Below, piece by piece: positions 15,031 through 20,148 of a stretch of DNA of 20,148 nt. Source of the DNA: an uncultured Phascolarctobacterium sp. GTDB lineage: Bacteria; Bacillota; Negativicutes; Acidaminococcales; Acidaminococcaceae. Every line of letters starts with the position of its first letter. Positions within the stretch are counted from its first letter, which is position 1. The stretch is from the NCBI GenBank assembly GCA_900552855.1, contig USBG01000019.1, positions 1 to 20,148 on the forward strand, given 5' to 3'. The notes below the pieces were generated by a model that was given only the letters and a program-made list of their open reading frames with translations, had not been told where the DNA came from and searched no databases. The position numbers and the translations under genes were made by a program.

Positions 15031-16638
15031 TTAGATATCGGACAGGATATCATCCATATATTTGCGCATCTTCTCTAGCTTCTTGCGAATCATAGTAATC
15101 TTAGTAGCATCACGAGCCACAATTTGTTCAATCTTAGTGCGTTGCTGCAGATATTCTCTTTCCATACCTCTGAGATAAGCACGCAGCTCCAATGCAGCAG
15201 GCTCTTCACGCAGGCCTTCACATTCGTGAATTTGCCATTCCGTACCATTAATTTCAATGCAATCGCCAAAGCGAGGAACATAGGCTGCAGTGCCCAGGCG
15301 ACGATTCAGCTCATCGGCAAAGTTCATCGCAGCATCAATTTCGCCATGCATTACCATAAAGGCCTTTGGCTTTTCCTTCATAGCGCCAAACCAAGTCAGC
15401 ATCTGCTCCTTGTCAGCATGAGCAGAATATCCACGCATATTAACAATGCGAGCCTTAACCCTAATATCCTCACCCATAATCTTAACACGCTTAGCCCCAT
15501 CTACAAGACGACGTCCCATGGAGCCTTCTGCCTGATAGCCAGCAAAAATTACGCAGCAGTCATCACGCCATAGATTATGCTTCAGGTGATGCAAAATACG
15601 ACCTGCATCTGCCATACCGCTAGCAGAAAGAATAATCTTGGGTCCAACCATATCATTAATAGCCATAGATTCCTGAGCAGTAGCAGTAAAGCGCAGGTTG
15701 TGCATAGCAACTAAACGACGTCCCTGCATTTCATAAAGGGCACGTGCCTCCTCATCATACTCATCAGGATTAGTCATAGTAATCTGAGTTGCCTTATTGG
15801 CCATGGGGCTATCAACATAAATTGGAATATCAGGAATACGTCCCTCAGCTAACAGCTTTTGGAAGTAGTATAAAAGCACCTGAGTACGACCAACTGCAAA
15901 GGCCGGAATAATTATGTTGCCACCCTTTTCTGCCGTTTCGTTAATTACCTTGGCCAACTCGGCCTCTTTATCGTACACCTCATGAACTCTGTTGCCATAG
16001 GTAGACTCTGTAATAATAAAGTCTGCGCCAGAAATATTGTCCGGATCCTCAATAATAGGCTGATTGGGCTGACCTATATCACCAGTAAATACTAGCTTAG
16101 TATGCTTTTCGCCCTCAGTAACACACATTTCTACAATAGCAGAGCCTAAAATATGACCTGCAACTCTAAAAATTACCTTAATACCATCTATAACCTTAAA
16201 TTCCTTATTAAATTCATGAACCCTAAACAGCTTTAAGGCTCTATAGGCATCATCAACAGTAAATAGAGGCTCTACAAACTTTTTACCAGCACGCATCCCC
16301 TTACGATTTAACAGCTCTGCATCACCCTCTTGAATATGAGCACTATCAGGTAAAAGTACGGAGCACAGCTCTTCCGTAGACTTGGTGCAATGTACAGGAC
16401 CACTAAAGCCATATTTAACCAGCTTAGGAATCAAACCACTGTGGTCAACGTGGGCGTGAGTCAGCACTAAGGCATCAATATCAGCAGGATTAAACATAAA
16501 ATCCTTTTCATTGAAGGCTTTTACAAGCTTAGAGCCTTGGAACATACCACAGTCAACCAAAATCTTCTTATCTGCCACCTCTAAAAGATAGCAGGAGCCA
16601 GTAACAGTACGAGCAGCGCCTAAGAAAGAAATCCTCAT
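15031..16638 (-). CDS. metallo-beta-lactamase/beta-CASP RNase-like protein (CPSF73-like)
   Basis: A 535-residue protein of the MBL-fold, beta-CASP, RMMBL family, whose characterised members are zinc-dependent endo- or exoribonucleases. The metal ligands are all present: HAHVDH (61-66), His162, Asp187 in TGDIG, and the late histidines in YSAHAD (His407) and VMHGE (His431). The beta-CASP domain lies about 210-390, with ESTYGNR (211-217), PAFAVGRTQ (245-253) and SASGMADAGR (338-347). After the RMMBL end near 465 there is a charged, probably helical or coiled-coil tail (about 490-535), not part of the catalytic core. The ATG at 16638 follows AAGGGGG. It is distinct from RNase J, which has a different C-terminal domain. 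RNA substrates are unknown. Confidence 0.88.
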   Translation of the reverse strand: MRISFLGAARTVTGSCYLLEVADKKILVDCGMFQGSKLVKAFNEKDFMFNPADIDALVLTHAHVDHSGLIPKLVKYGFSGPVHCTKSTEELCSVLLPDSAHIQEGDAELLNRKGMRAGKKFVEPLFTVDDAYRALKLFRVHEFNKEFKVIDGIKVIFRVAGHILGSAIVEMCVTEGEKHTKLVFTGDIGQPNQPIIEDPDNISGADFIITESTYGNRVHEVYDKEAELAKVINETAEKGGNIIIPAFAVGRTQVLLYYFQKLLAEGRIPDIPIYVDSPMANKATQITMTNPDEYDEEARALYEMQGRRLVAMHNLRFTATAQESMAINDMVGPKIILSASGMADAGRILHHLKHNLWRDDCCVIFAGYQAEGSMGRRLVDGAKRVKIMGEDIRVKARIVNMRGYSAHADKEQMLTWFGAMKEKPKAFMVMHGEIDAAMNFADELNRRLGTAAYVPRFGDCIEINGTEWQIHECEGLREEPAALELRAYLRGMEREYLQQRTKIEQIVARDATKITMIRKKLEKMRKYMDDILSDI

Positions 16639-16700
16639 AGCAAAACCCCCTTACACAATGCCTGCAAAGCTTAAAGCAAGATGCTTAAACTTTATATTCC

Positions 16701-16730
16701 ATTTTAATAGCTTATATCTAATAAAGCCAA
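16701..16730 (-). promoter_or_regulatory. weak promoter candidate for the MBL-fold gene
   Basis: TTGGCT (16725-16730) and TAAAAT (16701-16706) on the minus strand are 18 bases apart, about 60 bases upstream of the ATG. The region is AT-rich, so chance matches are likely. Confidence 0.3.
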
Positions 16731-16825
16731 AAACTCCAAAACCATAACAGATATTTAAGAAAACAAATACAGCCTGCAAACTTTAGTAAAAATGCAACCA
16801 ATCCCTTAACCCTGTACATAGCAAA

Positions 16826-16878
16826 AGGAATGCCCAAGCAAAATTACTTATGCGTAGTAATTCGCCAAAGGCATTCCT
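16826..16878 (-). terminator. long hairpin, likely terminator of the addA transcript
   Basis: AGGAATGCC and GGCATTCCT (16826-16834 with 16870-16878) form a perfect 9-bp outer stem. A second stem inside it, AATTAC with GTAATT, is separated by small internal loops. On the minus strand it is followed by TTTTGCT. The direction and position suit the end of the addA and small membrane gene transcript. Confidence 0.5.
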
Positions 16879-16936
16879 ATATCCTGCCCCCATCATCAAT
16901 GTAGGGATAAGTTCATAATTATGACAAAATTGCTTT

Positions 16937-16981
16937 AAAAACTGTTAGTAATATTACACTGTCATGCAGCAAAGTAACAGT
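16937..16981 (-). terminator. possible terminator-like hairpin
   Basis: On the minus strand ACTGTTA (16981-16975) pairs with TAACAGT (16947-16941) and is followed by TTTT. The loop is long (about 27 bases), which weakens the case. Confidence 0.3.
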
Positions 16982-17082
16982 CTTCCTGCATTGTTCAAAT
17001 ACATAAGCTTTCAGCAATAATTTCGTAAATTCAAAGCTGCTATAGCAATCCATTAGCCATAAGCGCTGCTTTTTACAGCGTG

Positions 17083-17195
17083 CTTTAAAGCCTTTGCTTA
17101 CAGCAGCCATAATTTTGTCAGCAACGTTCCAATCAGTATGCTATATTTTTTAGTCTTCTTTAAAGCCTAGGCTTGCAGCAACGACAATTTTACTT
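17083..17195. repeat. two diverged direct repeat units, 75-bp period
   Basis: Segments 17083-17120 and 17158-17195 align at roughly 80% by eye, sharing CTTTAAAGCC at the start and AATTTT near the end. The 75-base offset keeps both in the same minus-strand frame, where they would read KIVVAASLGFKED and KIMAAVSKGFKAR with stop codons between them. The left part of the second unit overlaps the end of the small membrane gene. Confidence 0.5.
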
Positions 17196-17399
17196 TTTAG
17201 CTAAATAACTGCAAACAATATAGGCTAGGCCTGCCACTAAGGCACCGTAGGCACGTAAACGCAGCTTATTTTCATCCACTGCATCACTATTGGCGTTCTT
17301 CAGCACCTTAATACCATGGAGCAAAAGAAATACAGACACAGCTACGGCTCCCAAAGCTAAATAGTCCCAGCTATCTGCTAACGCTAAATATTCACTCAT
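17190..17399 (-). CDS. small two-helix membrane protein, unknown function
   Basis: No family recognised. From the ATG at 17399 the protein has 69 residues: a short acidic N terminus, a first membrane helix (about 15-32, LALGAVAVSVFLLLHGI), a charged cytoplasmic-type loop with KNANSDAVDENKLRLR, and a second helix (about 47-65). A GGTGG element seven bases upstream is a weak ribosome binding site. A longer frame from an ATG at 17438 adds 13 residues without a better site. It follows the addA stop by about 50 bases on the same strand and is probably co-transcribed, though nothing links its function to recombination. Confidence 0.6.
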   Translation of the reverse strand: MSEYLALADSWDYLALGAVAVSVFLLLHGIKVLKNANSDAVDENKLRLRAYGALVAGLAYIVCSYLAKK

Positions 17400-17450
17400 A
17401 TATCTACCACCAACTACTTGGTTTATCCTTTCCCCCATCCACGTAGGTAA

Positions 17451-20148
17451 TTATTCATCATCGCCAGGACACATGTAGGCGTAGGGACAATAGCAGCAGT
17501 AATCCAATCTGCAGGGAAAATCCTCCTCTGCAGCAGAGCTGCTAATTTTTTCGCACAACGCCACAGCCTCCTGCCAATAATCCTTATCCTGAGGCATCTT
17601 AAAGCAGGATAAATTTTGTAAATAATGCAAAGCACAATCCTTAACCCTGCGTCCAAACAGCTTTTCTGCCGCACGCTTATAAATAGCCAGCTGATAAACA
17701 TAGCCTAAGGGTACCTCGCCTGGCTCTGGAGCACGACCTGTTTTATAGTCAATAATGGACCAGCTGCCATCCTGATTTTGACCTAAGCTATCAATAACAC
17801 CATGAAGCACCAGTCCGTTATCCTCGTACAGCGCAAACTCCAGCTCTCGGTCACGATCAAAGCTATCTGCCAGCTCCTTGTATAAATCACTCTTAATATA
17901 GCTATAAAAAAGCTCTGCAGCCTTAGCAGCCTTTTGTCCACGTGCATGCTCGTAAACAGCACTATTAAAGGCAGCATCAGCATCACTATTATATTTTTCT
18001 AAAGCAGTATGGACGATTAAACCAGTAATATTTGCTGGCAGATTTTGACTGCAGCCAGTGTCCTCTCGCTCCTCCATAGGCAAGCCCAAAACCTGCTCGT
18101 AATAGTAGGAACGAGGACAATGGAGATATTCCTGCAAATTAGAAGCTGTAAAATGACGACGACCACTGGATTTGGTGTCCACAAAAGGAGCTATGGAAGC
18201 TTTTAGCTCATCATCAACTGTAATTTGAGAACCCTGCATTAGGCTTCCAGCCTCCGCAGCAGTATCATCTTGTTCTACAACCTTCATAACAGCTGCCTCA
18301 TCCTCTGTCTTACCACCAAAAATGGATAAAAGCTGCTCCAGCCAGTTTTTACCCACCAGCTCTGAACGCTCTAGCTTACCAAACAGGCTTCCCTTCTCCA
18401 GCTTTTCTGCATCAACAGCGTTAAGCAAAAATAGTCTTTCCTCTGCACGTGTCATTACTACGTACAAAAGACGCAGCAGCTCCTCCTGCTCCAAGGCCTT
18501 ATCCGTTTTACTTAATTCCTCATAGACACCTGTTTTAACCAGCTCTCCCTGATAAGCAATTTTTATGCCTAAACCGCTTTCCAGCAGTCCGTCCATTCTT
18601 TTAGCAGACCTACTAGACTTGCCTGGCAAATATCTGATGCCATCCGTATTACTAGTCATGCTTTTATCAAGAAATGGTACAAAAACAGTATTAAACTCCA
18701 GTCCCTTAGATTTATGGATAGTCATGATTTGCACTGCATCCTCCAATGGGAGGTTAACAGACCTATCATCTGCATTCATAGCACGCTTACGTTTAACGTA
18801 GCTTAACCAATCACCTAAGGCTCCTCCATGAGCAGCACTATATTTTTGAGACATTTCCTCTAGCTTGCGTACATTAGCCAATCTATTGGCTCCATGCAGC
18901 TGCCTAGAAAGCACTACATCCAGCCTCAGCAATTGCCACAGCTGCTCCCATAGTACGCTTAAGCTGTTGAAGGAAGCAGTATTGCGCAGCTGTGCCAAAA
19001 CCTCAGCTGCTCGCTTTAATCTTGCCCCCTGCTCCTGACCATAACCTTCCCACGCTGCAGTCTGCAAATTATCCCATAAACTATCAGCTTCGCCCTCCAC
19101 AAACAAGCGTGAAATGGTATTATCATCAACTCCAAAATAGGGTGAGCGCAGCACACCTGCTAGTTGAATGCTATTATGCTTGTTTTGCAGCACCTGCAGA
19201 AGATTGAGTACGTCTAAAATCTCCTGTTGGTCATAAAAGCCCTTAGCATCAATTATTTGATAAGGAATAGCCTTTTCCATAAAGGCCTCTACAATGAACT
19301 TATTGTAAGTGGTAGCACGCACCAGAACAGCCATATCACCATATTTAACGCCGGACTTGTGCAGCTCCACTATCTTATTAGCCATCCCCTGAGCCTCCAG
19401 CAAGCGCTGATTAGCTGACATTTCATCTTTACTCATGGGCAATAGAATCAGCTCAGGAATTACGGGGCTGCCCTTTTCCTTATTACCAAAGTCCAAGCTT
19501 TCAAAGCAGATGGCACCTGCTCCTACATCCTTTTTCTCACCTAAAAGCTGTCTAAAAGCCGCATTACAGGCCTCTAGCACCTTATCAGAGCTGCGATAAT
19601 TGACGCCCATTTCCAGGTTGCCTACTCTGATATCAGCCTCCTCCTCAGGATTGAAGGGAACTAGCCTTTTATTAGTATTGGCAATATCGCTTTGCACTCT
19701 TAAAAATACGCTGACATCAGCGTTGCGGAAGCGATAAATAGACTGCTTAGGGTCACCTACAATAAAAAGCTTGCGTCCGTTCAGCTCCTCAGCATCGCCA
19801 CCACACAGCAAATACACCAGCTGACGCTGCTTATCATTAGTATCCTGAAACTCATCAACCATGATGTGCTTAAATTTGCGCATATATTTTTGACAAACAA
19901 GCGGATTATGCTTCAGCAGACGAATGGCCATATTCTCCAAATCATCAAAATTGAGCATATCCTGCTTTAGCTTTTCCTGATCTAAATAATCCTGCAGTCC
20001 CTGCAAAACATTATCCCACGCAGATAAATAACCCTCATCCAAGGCTTTTTTATCTGCCACATAAGCATCCAGCTCCTTCACAAGGCTAGTAACAGGCTTG
20101 ACCCACTCTGTATTACTTTTAGAAGCCCTCAAACCTTCTGTTAGAGAC
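17451..20148 (-). CDS. addA: ATP-dependent helicase-nuclease subunit A (AddA), 5' part outside window
   Basis: UvrD-like helicase with a C-terminal RecB-type nuclease; with AddB it resects double-strand breaks for RecA loading. The frame is open to the window edge, so the start and Walker A are missing. Numbering from the TTG at 20132, visible motifs are NFDDLENMA (61-69), VDEFQDTNDKQ (92-102), VGDPKQSIYRFR (125-136), NYRS (178-181), QIMTIHKSKGLEF, and VMTRAEERL. The nuclease domain shows GVIDSL and DYKTGR. A cysteine at about 672 (HCPRSYYY) and a C-terminal C-x2-C-x5-C set (879, 882, 888) form the pattern of an Fe-S cluster nuclease. Such a cluster is best known in AddB, so a related RecB-like helicase is an alternative label. 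Confidence 0.88.
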   Translation of the reverse strand, partial: SLTEGLRASKSNTEWVKPVTSLVKELDAYVADKKALDEGYLSAWDNVLQGLQDYLDQEKLKQDMLNFDDLENMAIRLLKHNPLVCQKYMRKFKHIMVDEFQDTNDKQRQLVYLLCGGDAEELNGRKLFIVGDPKQSIYRFRNADVSVFLRVQSDIANTNKRLVPFNPEEEADIRVGNLEMGVNYRSSDKVLEACNAAFRQLLGEKKDVGAGAICFESLDFGNKEKGSPVIPELILLPMSKDEMSANQRLLEAQGMANKIVELHKSGVKYGDMAVLVRATTYNKFIVEAFMEKAIPYQIIDAKGFYDQQEILDVLNLLQVLQNKHNSIQLAGVLRSPYFGVDDNTISRLFVEGEADSLWDNLQTAAWEGYGQEQGARLKRAAEVLAQLRNTASFNSLSVLWEQLWQLLRLDVVLSRQLHGANRLANVRKLEEMSQKYSAAHGGALGDWLSYVKRKRAMNADDRSVNLPLEDAVQIMTIHKSKGLEFNTVFVPFLDKSMTSNTDGIRYLPGKSSRSAKRMDGLLESGLGIKIAYQGELVKTGVYEELSKTDKALEQEELLRLLYVVMTRAEERLFLLNAVDAEKLEKGSLFGKLERSELVGKNWLEQLLSIFGGKTEDEAAVMKVVEQDDTAAEAGSLMQGSQITVDDELKASIAPFVDTKSSGRRHFTASNLQEYLHCPRSYYYEQVLGLPMEEREDTGCSQNLPANITGLIVHTALEKYNSDADAAFNSAVYEHARGQKAAKAAELFYSYIKSDLYKELADSFDRDRELEFALYEDNGLVLHGVIDSLGQNQDGSWSIIDYKTGRAPEPGEVPLGYVYQLAIYKRAAEKLFGRRVKDCALHYLQNLSCFKMPQDKDYWQEAVALCEKISSSAAEEDFPCRLDYCCYCPYAYMCPGDDE

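Larger units (their letters stand above)
16639..17189 (-). other. gene-poor region between the MBL-fold gene and the small membrane gene
   Basis: About 550 bases. It contains a weak promoter candidate for the MBL-fold gene (near 16701-16730), a long imperfect hairpin (16826-16878), a terminator-like hairpin (16937-16981) and two related 38-base segments 75 bases apart (17083-17120 and 17158-17195). A 63-codon minus-strand frame at 16919-17110 covers the second and third of these elements and has no ribosome binding site, so I do not call it a gene. Confidence 0.5.

Noticed and set aside
16919..17110. A 63-codon minus-strand frame
   Set aside because: It has no ribosome binding site, includes terminator-like and repeat elements, and its composition does not suggest a folded protein. 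It is treated as part of the decayed repeat region.
1..20148. CRISPR array, tRNA, insertion sequence, prophage or toxin-antitoxin module
   Set aside because: No regular repeat-spacer array, cloverleaf, transposase, integrase or small paired operon was seen anywhere in the window.

Overview
The window most resembles a chromosomal segment of a diderm Firmicute, probably of the Negativicutes. This is inference, with no search behind it. The gene set is Firmicute-like: the yicC-remA-gmk-rpoZ-coaBC order, a SAM-I (S-box) riboswitch on metK, an RqcH/NFACT protein, and an AddA-type helicase-nuclease. A secretin-family protein and type IV pilus ATPases add an outer-membrane signature. Base composition and codon use look uniform throughout, and no mobile element, tRNA, rRNA or CRISPR array was seen.

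Layout. At the left edge, pilT (95-1078) and a shortened pilB-type ATPase (1075-2304) lie on the minus strand with overlapping ends. Diverging from them is a short secretin (2445-3572, plus), so this end is part of a type IV pilus or secretion locus that continues to the left. A bidirectional terminator near 3715-3750 separates it from priA (3898-6171, minus). metK (6321-7499, minus) follows, with a complete SAM-I riboswitch, intrinsic terminator and strong promoter upstream. Next comes a minus-strand operon transcribed yicC, remA, gmk, rpoZ, coaBC (11206 down to 7905): an RNase-like stress protein, a DNA-binding regulator, guanylate kinase, RNA polymerase omega and the coenzyme A bifunctional enzyme. 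rqcH (11409-13145, plus), a ribosome quality-control factor, diverges from this operon.

Right part. After two facing terminators there is a CofE-like (F420-0:glutamate ligase family) protein of unknown role (13270-14460, minus). Upstream of it is a structured region of about 190 nt with its own promoter, whose fold and motifs suggest a 6S RNA (about 14527-14715, minus). A metallo-beta-lactamase/beta-CASP RNase-like protein (15031-16638, minus) follows, then a gene-poor stretch with terminators and a decayed 75-bp-period repeat (16639-17189). A small two-helix membrane protein (17190-17399) and the 3' part of an addA helicase-nuclease gene running off the right edge (17451-20148, minus) complete the window.

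Most of this is housekeeping DNA. I did not find a clear undescribed defence or mobile system. The items most worth a second look are the candidate 6S RNA, the mini-ORF overlapping the secretin start, the N-terminally short PilB, the CofE-like gene, and the Fe-S-type cysteine pattern in the AddA nuclease domain.
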